A stretch of DNA of 14,923 nt from contig JBCLLN010000016.1 of assembly GCA_039738635.1 (NCBI GenBank), forward strand, positions 1-14,923, given 5' to 3'. The notes beneath the pieces are model-generated. The model ran no database searches. It saw only the letters and a program-made list of their open reading frames with translations, and was not told where the DNA came from. The stretch is from JBCLLP01 sp039738635 (GTDB lineage Bacteria; Patescibacteriota; Saccharimonadia; CAILAD01; BJGX01). The number at the start of each line of letters is the position of its first letter. Positions within the stretch are counted from its first letter, which is position 1. The translations under genes and the position numbers were made by a program. This document shows, in pieces, positions 5,896 to 12,982 of this stretch.

Positions 5896-6984
5896 ATGGC
5901 AGTCAAAAAAATCAAACATACAAGTAAAAATGCTAAGACCTCAAAACTAACACGAGCACTAAACCTTTCTACAACCAAAGGAAAGTTTTTATTATTTATA
6001 TTAATTTTTGCCATCGTAGGTGGTGGCTATATGGTTTACCATAGTTTTGCCAATGTTCCGCCACCCAAAGTGCTTCTACGCTATGAGAGGCCCATCGCCG
6101 ACGCCTACGCCGAAGTTGAATCCGGAGAAATAGTCGTGGTCTCACCGCAGGCAAACGATGCTAACGATCGCGAGGCAGTGCGCCTAATTGAGGCCAAGGG
6201 CGGCATCCCGTACCGCTACTTCCAGTGGTACTGGCTGCCGAACGACCGCTTGCACGACGGCGTGGACATCCGTAATAACCCCGAGTGGGCGTTCTGCGCG
6301 GACGAGTCGACGGCACTCACGGACACGAAATCGCATCCCGGTCAAACCTGGACCTATCTCGACATGAACGAGCGGCAAGCGCGCAACACCATGACAGCTC
6401 GATTGCGACACCTGAAGTCGCTCGGGTACAAGGGCATTTTTAGTGACATCGGCGACCGTGCGCTCACCGAAAACCAGCTAGATGATGATGGGTATGAGAA
6501 TGATGATGGGTATGCGGATGCCGAGTCGACCTGCACCGATGACCTAGTCGTTAAAGACCGCACACTGGCGAAGGCATACGTCGGGATGCTAAACCAAGTG
6601 CGCTCAATCGGGCTTGATATTATACTCAACGGCGGGTCGCTCGAAGAGCTCGATGAACTAGCTAGTTCGGGCTCTAAGCACATTAGAGACGCTCTCAATA
6701 TGGCTTCGTATGTTATGGACGAGGGGGCCGCGAAGACCGAACGTGATGGTGGGAACAGACTTAACGAAGATGCCCGGATCGCCGCAAAGTGGGGCTTCAA
6801 GGCGCTGACCCTCATCCGCCCGCCCAAACCCACCAAGCCGATCAATGAGGCAGAAGACAGGCGGAGAGCGGCTTTAGTGGCGCAACAGTGGGCCAATGCT
6901 GCTGTGGCGGAAAGGTGGGCCAGGACTAATAATGTCCCTGCTGTTCAGGTAGTCGCCGGGGTGCGCTCCGGCGGGCAACCATAG
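5896..6984 (+). CDS. Membrane-anchored, possibly glycoside-hydrolase-like protein
   Basis: A 362-residue protein starting at ATG 5896, 5 nt after a GGAGG Shine-Dalgarno. Residues 1-30 are Lys-rich, about 31-50 form one membrane segment (KFLLFILIFAIVGGGYMVY), and the rest faces outward. The exterior domain has the rhythm of a TIM-barrel hydrolase: strands such as VLLRYERP, IPYRYFQWYW, TWTYLDMN, GIFSDIGD, DIILNGG and SYVMDEG end in acidic residues that could be catalytic. It faintly recalls the GH114/TM1410-like group. Fold and activity are inference. From about 6060 to 6980 the DNA is clearly more GC-rich than the anchor-coding part and the neighbours, so the exterior domain may have been acquired and fused to a host anchor. 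An 18-bp tandem repeat encodes DDGY units near residues 196-208. R3 and R4 flank the gene. Confidence 0.55.
   Translation: MAVKKIKHTSKNAKTSKLTRALNLSTTKGKFLLFILIFAIVGGGYMVYHSFANVPPPKVLLRYERPIADAYAEVESGEIVVVSPQANDANDREAVRLIEAKGGIPYRYFQWYWLPNDRLHDGVDIRNNPEWAFCADESTALTDTKSHPGQTWTYLDMNERQARNTMTARLRHLKSLGYKGIFSDIGDRALTENQLDDDGYENDDGYADAESTCTDDLVVKDRTLAKAYVGMLNQVRSIGLDIILNGGSLEELDELASSGSKHIRDALNMASYVMDEGAAKTERDGGNRLNEDARIAAKWGFKALTLIRPPKPTKPINEAEDRRRAALVAQQWANAAVAERWARTNNVPAVQVVAGVRSGGQP
6482..6514 (+). repeat. 18-bp-period tandem repeat encoding DDGY units
   Basis: ATGATGATGGGTATG occurs at 6482-6496 and again at 6500-6514. It gives the acidic stretch DDDGYENDDGYAD in the GH-like protein, reminiscent of calcium-binding D-x-D-G loops. 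It lies within a reading frame and keeps it. Confidence 0.8.
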
Positions 6985-7232
6985 TTCCGAGGGTTGACAA
7001 ATAAGAGGTGGTAATAATAGCCTGCTGTACTGCATCAACTAAAGCAGGAAAGTCTTGCACAGCCCAAGCGATGCACGAGGCTAATGAGTGTTATCCAAGG
7101 TTTTCCAGTCTTCCAGGGTGTCTCTTTCCAGGGTGTCACCATGGAAAAATACGAACTCACACCTGTACTACTAGGTAGACTAAGCAAGTTTTTTTGATAG
7201 GCAAGTTATGCTTTAGACATCGCGAGCTCTAT
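6985..7232. other. Intergenic region with hairpin and R4
   Basis: There is no supported gene. 7021-7048 can form a small hairpin (CCTGCT with AGCAGG), but no T-tract follows it, so it is a poor terminator. A T7 run at about 7189-7195 follows only a weak stem. Repeat R4 lies at 7111-7145. Confidence 0.4.
7111..7145 (+). repeat. Palindromic repeat R4, tandem double copy
   Basis: TTCCAGGGTGTCTC is followed directly by TTCCAGGGTGTCACCATGGA: two half-elements in tandem, the second with a degenerate right arm. It lies between convergent genes. Confidence 0.8.
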
Positions 7233-8147
7233 CTAATACGGTTTAGTAGTAGCACCCAAGCCAGACGTGAATCCAACATAGTCTTCGCAGTAGTTCTTCC
7301 ACCCCAAAAAATTACCACTATCAAACCTTACCCATACATCTCCTGTATTCTTACATTTAGAGTATAAATCATCTATGAACCCTATTATTCTTTTGTGTGT
7401 GTTAACTATTGCCATTCGGTTAATAAAAACTAAATCATAATAATTATTAAGCCCCTCTGGTATTTCCTCTATTTCAGTTCCTATTCGTGCAAATAGCTCA
7501 GAATACCATACACCTTTATTATTTTTATCATAATTATTTAAAGCCTCCCTATAATATGTATTTGATATATTATTATCTGCCTCATATAACAGCTGATTAA
7601 CTTTATCTTTTTGCTTCTCAGAATAGGTTTCATAAACAAAGTGTAAAAGTTCATGGTCATATGTAACTATTTGCCAGCCAAATGTTTCTCGCGCATCTAC
7701 TTTTAAAACATGTATTTTACCATTAGTCAGGCAGCCAGCAGCATGCTCTTTGCATGCTAATGAAATTTCCACGTGGCCTTGAATTAAAATTGGAATTTCA
7801 GATACTCTTGTTAGGGTTTCATTATTAATTTGGCTTCCGGCTAAAATCTCAGTTACCCTATTGCTATTAGTATCTTCGCTGTTTGGGTTATTTTTGGCGT
7901 TTAAATTTGTCATCTTATTTATTATAGCTACCCTCTCAATTTTGTAGGCTTCACCACTTCTTCTAGTAATCTCATCTCTTAAATACGGATAAGCAAGTAT
8001 CATAATTAATGCAAAAATCAAGAAGCTTAAAAGCAATATGACAGCTGGTATAATTTTATATCCTTTTACTAAGTAACTTGCTTTCTTTTCGTGGGAGGGT
8101 AGTTTAACATATTTCTTCCGCCCAGTATGTTTTATAGCTTTGGACAT
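7233..8147 (-). CDS. Membrane-anchored HELLH protein, possible zinc metallopeptidase
   Basis: A 304-residue protein: basic cytoplasmic head (1-30), one membrane segment (about 31-53), then an exterior domain. Residues 165-169 are HELLH within TYDHELLHFVYE, a match to the HExxH zinc motif; E217 in YSELFARIGTE, about 48 residues on, could be a third ligand as in gluzincins. C132, C139, C265 and C287 could form two exterior disulfides. The family is not recognised, and a HExxH match alone can occur by chance, but the Leu/Phe context and downstream Glu are favourable. ATG 8147 is preceded by a weak AAAGGT. TATAAT (minus strand, 8202-8207) is a possible -10. The gene is AT-rich with no terminator I can define, and lies between R4 and R5. 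Confidence 0.6.
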   Translation of the reverse strand: MSKAIKHTGRKKYVKLPSHEKKASYLVKGYKIIPAVILLLSFLIFALIMILAYPYLRDEITRRSGEAYKIERVAIINKMTNLNAKNNPNSEDTNSNRVTEILAGSQINNETLTRVSEIPILIQGHVEISLACKEHAAGCLTNGKIHVLKVDARETFGWQIVTYDHELLHFVYETYSEKQKDKVNQLLYEADNNISNTYYREALNNYDKNNKGVWYSELFARIGTEIEEIPEGLNNYYDLVFINRMAIVNTHKRIIGFIDDLYSKCKNTGDVWVRFDSGNFLGWKNYCEDYVGFTSGLGATTKPY

Positions 8148-8300
8148 TGTAAGTTACCTTTCGCTAATTCTATTTAAGGCAAGTGTTATCGTCATAAGTA
8201 TATTATACATATTACTCAATAACTACTACAAATATTTTTAGACCGCAGCGTGGCGCTCAGCTTAGTAGCTATCGCAACTATTATTAGATCGTACCAACTA

Positions 8301-8329
8301 GCCAAGGTGTCTCCCTGAAATGTGTTCTA
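8301..8329 (+). repeat. Palindromic repeat R5
   Basis: GCCAAGGTGTCTCCCTGAAATGTGTTCTA followed by ATAT. The left arm has decayed, while the right arm is as in R1 and R3a. It lies between the HELLH gene and the end of the ABC-F gene. Confidence 0.85.
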
Positions 8330-8356
8330 ATATAGTTTTTACCGGAATGCATTAAA

Positions 8357-8384
8357 ATAGGCCACCGCTAATACGGTGGCCTAT
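8357..8384 (-). terminator. Terminator hairpin spanning the ABC-F stop codon
   Basis: A perfect 11-bp stem, ATAGGCCACCG/CGGTGGCCTAT, closes a 6-nt loop and is followed on the minus strand by TTTTAATG. The ABC-F stop codon (8368-8370) is in the loop and the last codons (HRPPY) are in the stem, so coding sequence and terminator overlap. Confidence 0.75.
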
Positions 8385-10047
8385 GATTGAGTGAAGTTCT
8401 AGCTAAATATTTTGCCCCAGCATCATTGCTAGAGATTTTACCATCCTCTACTACAATAAGTTTCTTATTTGCTAGGGCGTCAAGTAGCTCGCGGTCGTGA
8501 GTCACCACCACCAGAGTGCCGGTGTAATTGCTAAGTGCATTTTGTAGTTCATCACTGGCATTGATATCCAAATGGTTAGTTGGCTCATCAAGTAATAGTA
8601 AGTTGGCGCCACTAGCAACCATACAGGCCAGCAAGGCTCTAGATCTTTGCCCCGGACTAAGCTTAGTAGGCAGAGCCTCGGCTTTGTCTCGCCTAACATT
8701 GAAGTTGGCCAGCAAATTATATAGCTCCGATATATCCGCATTTGTAGCTTCAAGCAAGTTATTAATCACCGACTTTGTATCATCGGCAAAGCTATAATCT
8801 TGGTTAATATAGCCAACCTTAACTCCACTAGCTAAGCTCACCGTACCAGAGCTGGGCATAAGCACGCCCGCCAGTAGCTTTATAAGAGTTGATTTGCCAC
8901 CACCGTTAGGCCCAACAATAGCAATTTTGTCTTTACTATTGATGACAAAATCGTAAGGGCCAATAGTAATACCACCAAAGCTAACGACGGCACCTTTTAG
9001 CTCGGCCACTACGGCTGGCAGTTTCGCATCACTGGGCTTGAATTTGAAGTTAAGATCAATTTCTTTATCAGGCCGAGTTGGAACTTTTAATTGTCTCAGC
9101 TTAGTGGTAATTGCCGCAGCAGCTTTGGCATGGGTACTCGCTGCCCTTTCTTTGTGGGCGTTAGCAACGAGCTTGTCATTGTCCGTGCTATCTCCACTGT
9201 TGGCAGCAGCCCGGGCATTTTGCTCTCTCTCTTGAGCCGAAGCCTGTAAGCGCTTCTTCTCTATGGTGAATTCATCGTATTTTTGCCGAGTAGACTCGTT
9301 TTGCCTTTTCCTGGCCTGGACATACTCGTCATAGCCAAGTGAGTAAATATTAATTACTCCACCGGGCTTTAGCTCAGCAATTTTTTTTGTTGCACTGCGT
9401 ATGAATCTACGGTCGTGCGAGACAATCACAAAAGCCGATTTAGACTCAGCTATAAACTTTTCTAGTACTGCTAGCCCATCGAGGTCAATATTATTGGTGG
9501 GTTCATCGAGTAAGAATACATCAAAGCTAGATAGCAAGATAGCCGCCAGTGCCAGCTTCGTTTTTTGCCCACCCGATATATCACCAAGCTTACTGCTGAG
9601 CACATCATTATCAAGCCCGACCTTATTAAGCGCACGGCCAATTCTCTCACCTACGCTATAGGCCTGGAGCGCCTCTACCCTATCATAGCTTGCTTGATAG
9701 TCGGCCTGGCTTTGCGGGGTTTGAATATTGGCATAGTTAGCAGTTGCTAGCTCTAGCTCGGCAAGGGCACCGCTAATACCGGTGGCCTGCATAATATATG
9801 CTTCACCACTAAGCGAGTTGAATTGCTCTATTTCTTGCGGCATATAGCCGATGTTTAGCCCATTCGGGTGTGTTACACTGCCCTCACTGGGCATTATTAG
9901 CCCAGCCATAATTTTTAGCAGTGTAGTTTTACCCGAACCATTTGGGCCCACTAATGCGAACTTGTCGCCAGCGCTAAGGCTAAAATTAGACTTACTAAGG
10001 ACTTGAGTATTGTCGTATTCGTAGCTGATGTCTTTAACGTTTAGCAT
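8368..10047 (-). CDS. ABC-F family ATPase
   Basis: A 559-residue soluble protein with two ABC domains and no membrane part, as in the ABC-F class that binds the ribosomal E site and relieves stalling or antibiotic block. Domain 1: Walker A GPNGSGKTT (34-42), signature ISGGQ (157-161), Walker B FLLDE (178-182), H211. A charged coiled-coil linker (about 245-330), the part that reaches toward P-site tRNA, follows. Domain 2: Walker A GPNGGGKST (379-387), signature LSPGQ (463-467, Pro in place of the usual Gly), Walker B LLLLDE (483-488), H517. There is no zinc-binding or C-terminal coiled-coil extension. ATG 10047 is chosen because GAGAGGAAG lies just before it and the protein then begins MLNVKDISYEYD as in relatives. 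It follows rhuM by 44 bp on the same strand. Confidence 0.93.
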   Translation of the reverse strand: MLNVKDISYEYDNTQVLSKSNFSLSAGDKFALVGPNGSGKTTLLKIMAGLIMPSEGSVTHPNGLNIGYMPQEIEQFNSLSGEAYIMQATGISGALAELELATANYANIQTPQSQADYQASYDRVEALQAYSVGERIGRALNKVGLDNDVLSSKLGDISGGQKTKLALAAILLSSFDVFLLDEPTNNIDLDGLAVLEKFIAESKSAFVIVSHDRRFIRSATKKIAELKPGGVINIYSLGYDEYVQARKRQNESTRQKYDEFTIEKKRLQASAQEREQNARAAANSGDSTDNDKLVANAHKERAASTHAKAAAAITTKLRQLKVPTRPDKEIDLNFKFKPSDAKLPAVVAELKGAVVSFGGITIGPYDFVINSKDKIAIVGPNGGGKSTLIKLLAGVLMPSSGTVSLASGVKVGYINQDYSFADDTKSVINNLLEATNADISELYNLLANFNVRRDKAEALPTKLSPGQRSRALLACMVASGANLLLLDEPTNHLDINASDELQNALSNYTGTLVVVTHDRELLDALANKKLIVVEDGKISSNDAGAKYLARTSLNHRPPY

Positions 10048-10091
10048 TTTACTTCCTCTCAGTGTAGCTGTAAATGTACCTTCATTCAATT

Positions 10092-11114
10092 TCAACTGTC
10101 CGATATTTTCGGATAGTCCACTTCCTTCTCCAACTTCTTTACTTCACGATCAAAATCAGAGATATACTTTTTGTCCCGCTCTTTTCGATATTTTTCATAT
10201 TCCGCCAGAGCTTTTTGTTCCGCGTGTCTTGCACTTACCGAACCCGCTGTATGTAATAACTTTTTCTCAGAGATAATCAAAAATTCATCTAGTTTCTTAA
10301 TCCAATCTTGCATTTTCATCAGGCGTCCGCCATTGGCTTGTAATTCAGCAAAATCAATATAGAGCGATACAATTAGGTTCAATTGTTTAATTTCTGGTTC
10401 AGTGAGGTAATTTTTGGCAACAACAATATCTTCCGTGGTAATATAATCGCCCTTAAAACTTGTGAGCCCCATTAAGGGCTTTTTATTGTCAGCACGCCCT
10501 GTGATGACTTCGGCTGCAGTATGGCCGTGGACGGCGTAATGCATTTTGTTTTGCACAGTAGCAAAAAATTTCTGTGTCTGCTCTGCGTCAATTTTATAAT
10601 CAATGCTAGTGGCGTAAATGTCAGTCACCTTCTGATAAAACATCCGCTCGCTGCTGCGAATATCTCGTACTCGTTGAAGTAATTCCTGAAAATATCGCAC
10701 GCGACCGCCTCCTTGTTTGAGCCGTTCGTCGTCGAGTGTGAATCCTTTGACTAAATACTCCCGAAGCCTTTCGGTGGCCCATTTACGAAACTGTGTCCCC
10801 CTGTCAGAGCGCACGCGATAGCCAACGGCGAGAATTGCGTCAAGATTGTAATGCTCAATATCTCGAGATATTTCCCTACTGCCTTCTTTTTGAACTATTC
10901 GGAATTTCCTAATAGTTGAATCTTCAATCAATTCTCTGTCATCGAATATATTTTTTAGATGCTCGTTCACAGTCGGAACACTCACATCAAAAAGTTCGGC
11001 AATTAATTTTTGCGTCAGCCATACATTCTCATCTTCTATTTTGACTCGAATTTTTTGCTCATCGCCGAGAGCTTGATAGATAATAATTTGTGGTTTATTG
11101 CTTTCTTTTTTCAT
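10092..11114 (-). CDS. rhuM: RhuM family protein
   Basis: A 340-residue, full-length member of the RhuM family (named from a Salmonella pathogenicity-island gene; common in accessory islands). The N-terminal part (VWLTQKLIAELFDVSVPTVNEHL, near 31-53) resembles a helix-turn-helix. It is followed by the family core YNLDAILAVGYRVRSDRGTQFRKW (89-112) and MHYAVHGHTAAEVI (191-204), and a charged, coiled-coil C-terminus. The molecular role of the family is not established; it is cytoplasmic and may bind DNA. ATG 11114 lacks a good Shine-Dalgarno. It lies 17 nt after the stop of a 25-codon stub, so reinitiation is possible. The ABC-F gene follows 44 bp downstream and may be co-transcribed. Patchy distribution and the flanking R6 repeat suggest horizontal acquisition. 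Confidence 0.92.
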   Translation of the reverse strand: MKKESNKPQIIIYQALGDEQKIRVKIEDENVWLTQKLIAELFDVSVPTVNEHLKNIFDDRELIEDSTIRKFRIVQKEGSREISRDIEHYNLDAILAVGYRVRSDRGTQFRKWATERLREYLVKGFTLDDERLKQGGGRVRYFQELLQRVRDIRSSERMFYQKVTDIYATSIDYKIDAEQTQKFFATVQNKMHYAVHGHTAAEVITGRADNKKPLMGLTSFKGDYITTEDIVVAKNYLTEPEIKQLNLIVSLYIDFAELQANGGRLMKMQDWIKKLDEFLIISEKKLLHTAGSVSARHAEQKALAEYEKYRKERDKKYISDFDREVKKLEKEVDYPKISDS

Positions 11115-11130
11115 ATATTTATTTATCCAT

Positions 11131-11208
11131 TCATCTCATTAAAAATCCAACCGCCGCGACTTCACGGAAATCTACAACTCTTTTTTGTAACTTTTTAATA
11201 TCACTCAT
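11131..11208 (-). pseudogene. N-terminal stub resembling a MazG-like pyrophosphohydrolase
   Basis: A 25-codon frame beginning MSDIKKLQKRVVDFRE. This matches the usual opening of small MazG-type NTP pyrophosphohydrolases (MxDIKxLxxxxxxFRDERDW), as far as I recall the family. After FRE it turns into unrelated residues and stops at 11131. TAGAAT (11216-11221) lies 7 nt upstream as a possible -10. The stub ends 17 nt before rhuM, as though rhuM had replaced the rest of the gene. It could instead be a leader peptide. Confidence 0.45.
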
Positions 11209-11261
11209 TCCATATATTCTACACTTTTGGCTCGTGTGGCGCTATGGGCTACTTTTTTGGG

Positions 11262-11285
11262 CTTCCAGGAAGACACCCTGAAAAG
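11262..11285 (-). repeat. Palindromic repeat R6
   Basis: CTTCCAGGAAGACACCCTGAAAAG is a diverged core in minus orientation. The block 11237-11255, 7 bp to its left, is identical (19 of 19) to 5682-5700 next to R3a. Confidence 0.75.
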
Positions 11286-11317
11286 TTTAAGCTTTTCCGA
11301 ACGATGTACTCACAAAA

Positions 11318-11332
11318 TCTTACTATGTAAGA
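11318..11332 (-). terminator. Weak terminator-like hairpin after the 12373 gene
   Basis: TCTTAC, a 3-nt loop and GTAAGA, followed by TTTT on the minus strand, 9 nt after the stop codon at 11342. The stem is AT-rich and short. Confidence 0.35.
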
Positions 11333-11341
11333 AGGCAAGCC

Positions 11342-12373
11342 TTATAAACTTAATTTGGCACTATCAATTATGGTTCGTTCTTCTACATCCATATCTTTGA
11401 GTAAATTTGCTATGACTGACTTCGCGTGATGAATGATTAAATCTATAGTTAGTTGTGATAGATTCTCTACAAAAGCTTGCTCATCATTCTTAGAAGCCAC
11501 AAGACTTGCAAACACTGGGGTACCGTCACCATTACCCATTTCAAGTAATAACTTAGGATAATACTCAATAAATATGCAAGCACAAACATATTCAGAAGTG
11601 CTGGACCAAATACCTAGTTTAAATTGACAGATAAATTCATCTGCCATCCGTTTTTGTACTAGCCATATACCTCTTTTTAAACTATTTCTAGGACCCTTAC
11701 CAACTATAAATCTTTTATAGCGAATAAAAAAATGTTCCTCAAGAATTTTATCTCTTGTACAGCCGTGAGCAACCATTAGGTTAAAAGTAGTTGAGATGAC
11801 GCTTACAGTAGTCGGCCATTCACCTAGTTCCCGAAGTTTACTTACTTTCTTGTGTTTATCCGTTGGTGCTTTGTTTTCTAAATGAACAAGTGGATCAATG
11901 CTAAGTATTTTCAGCCCTGCCATATATACATTATGGAAGATTTGTGAGCTTGACATATGCTGTAACTCTAGCCATTGAAGTGTATTATCCCCAGCGTTAG
12001 CAAGGCTACTGCTAACAGAACTCATAAACATAGCTCTTGATAGGTCATTGTGTATGGCGTGATTAATTTCTTCAGCGAACCACTTAGCATATTCATCGCT
12101 CTCTAACTCGTTCATATGCCCAGAAAGATATTTTAAGCACTGAATATCAGCATCTAGTAATATCTTCTTTTGATCACTTGGTGCACTGATTTTTCTATTC
12201 CACTGATCAATAGCTAATTTTGCTAACCTATCAAAACTGTCTCCAGCTATATCCTTTTCATCCTTTTTTTCATGCTCAAGTCCTTTAACACCCGACGAAA
12301 GTCCTCGCCACAAAAGTAGTAGTATAATTACGATAACAACTAGAAATAATATTAAGAAAGTTGAGTCGCTCAT
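11342..12373 (-). CDS. Hypothetical protein with one N-terminal membrane segment
   Basis: I do not recognise this 343-residue protein. Residues about 5-24 form a single strongly hydrophobic helix (LILFLVVIVIILLLLW); a Lys/Glu-rich tether (about 30-45) and a mostly helical domain of about 290 residues follow. No catalytic motif is evident. The membrane helix starts almost at the first residue and is followed by Arg and Lys, so the bulk may lie in the cytoplasm. ATG 12373 is preferred over TTG 12388: TATTGT (minus strand 12380-12385) ends 6 nt before the ATG, fitting a leaderless start, and no Shine-Dalgarno is present. It is flanked by R6 and R7 with no operon partner, although the next gene upstream, a nuclease-like gene, has the same orientation. 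Confidence 0.6.
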   Translation of the reverse strand: MSDSTFLILFLVVIVIILLLLWRGLSSGVKGLEHEKKDEKDIAGDSFDRLAKLAIDQWNRKISAPSDQKKILLDADIQCLKYLSGHMNELESDEYAKWFAEEINHAIHNDLSRAMFMSSVSSSLANAGDNTLQWLELQHMSSSQIFHNVYMAGLKILSIDPLVHLENKAPTDKHKKVSKLRELGEWPTTVSVISTTFNLMVAHGCTRDKILEEHFFIRYKRFIVGKGPRNSLKRGIWLVQKRMADEFICQFKLGIWSSTSEYVCACIFIEYYPKLLLEMGNGDGTPVFASLVASKNDEQAFVENLSQLTIDLIIHHAKSVIANLLKDMDVEERTIIDSAKLSL

Positions 12374-12460
12374 AATCAAACAATACACCCAATCACTTAC
12401 TCACACAAACGGAGAGCTTGTGCATTTACATATTAAGCCTTATATAGTTAGCCATTATTG

Positions 12461-12482
12461 TCCCAGAGAGTCACCCTGGAAT
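12461..12482 (-). repeat. Palindromic repeat R7
   Basis: TCCCAGAGAGTCACCCTGGAAT is the core in minus orientation with an altered loop, in the gap between the unknown membrane protein and the nuclease-like gene. Confidence 0.8.
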
Positions 12483-12523
12483 AACTGGAATAATCAAAAA
12501 TTTCTTGAACATTTCATATATAA

Positions 12524-12886
12524 TTATTCAGGCCAAATCTCATTGGCTACATCTTTTGTTAGTATTCTCTTGCTAGTAATTGACTTACCTTTCTTGTAGA
12601 CAAATATTCTTGATTTATCTACCAAAAGACTACTATCTTTTGAATATTTTAATTCAACCAAAGCAACTATGTGATAGACCTTTGGGAGGCCTGAAACACT
12701 TCTAATGGTACTTTTGGAAGTCTTTATCTGAATAAATTTTACAACTTCCCCACGAATCGCAATCAAATCATTGCCGCTATCTTTTATGGGTGGCGCGGCT
12801 TGTATGCCAAACTCGAGCAAACGCAATTGAACAAGCAACTCTCCAATCGTTCCTATGTATGTAGTTTTAGGTAAAGGATTTCCCAT
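12524..12886 (-). CDS. PD-(D/E)XK nuclease-like protein
   Basis: A 120-residue single-domain protein with a restriction-endonuclease-like motif order: E16 in GELLVQLRLLEFG (helix 1), D40 in DSGNDLIAI, and Q53-I-K55 in VVKFIQIKTSKS, giving D-x12-QxK. Length and order resemble compact PD-(D/E)XK proteins that act on DNA, including Holliday-junction-resolvase-like and type IV restriction domains. The target is unknown. With no fused domain it may work with a partner; the orphan C-terminal fragment ending 9 bp upstream may be what is left of one. ATG 12886 follows GGAAGGAAT at a rather long distance. R7 and R8 bracket it. Confidence 0.65.
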   Translation of the reverse strand: MGNPLPKTTYIGTIGELLVQLRLLEFGIQAAPPIKDSGNDLIAIRGEVVKFIQIKTSKSTIRSVSGLPKVYHIVALVELKYSKDSSLLVDKSRIFVYKKGKSITSKRILTKDVANEIWPE

Positions 12887-12895
12887 ATGTTTAAT

Positions 12896-12982
12896 TTATT
12901 CCTTCCAAAGTTTAGCGATTGTTTCTTTGATTTTTTGTTCGTAAATGGCAATAAGTCTTCCACCAGCTGATACACTATACAC
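12896..12982 (-). pseudogene. Orphan C-terminal coding fragment, 5' end lost at R8
   Basis: An open frame ends at 12896 with residues VYSVSAGGRLIAIYEQKIKE then TIAKLWKE. This is typical protein-like helical sequence, but it has no start codon context. Going upstream it runs straight into repeat R8 (12982-13000). The stop lies 9 nt before the nuclease-like ATG, as expected for an upstream operon gene. The parent family is not recognised. It could be chance, since the frame is only 28 codons. Confidence 0.4.

Noticed and set aside
6354..6896. 180-codon open frame on the minus strand opposite the GH-like gene
   Set aside because: Ser/Ala-rich low-complexity product mirroring the GC-rich sense gene, with no start signals; an antisense shadow.
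6993..7020. TTGACA followed by TAATAAT as a plus-strand promoter
   Set aside because: The spacing is about 12 bp and no gene follows on that strand.
10048..10091. Separate promoter (TTGAAT, 17 bp, TACACT) between rhuM and the ABC-F gene
   Set aside because: Each hexamer matches at only four of six positions; possible but not strong enough to list.
12389..12460. Nine-codon frame MANYIRLNM upstream of the 12373 gene
   Set aside because: Too short, with no ribosome binding site or conservation evidence.
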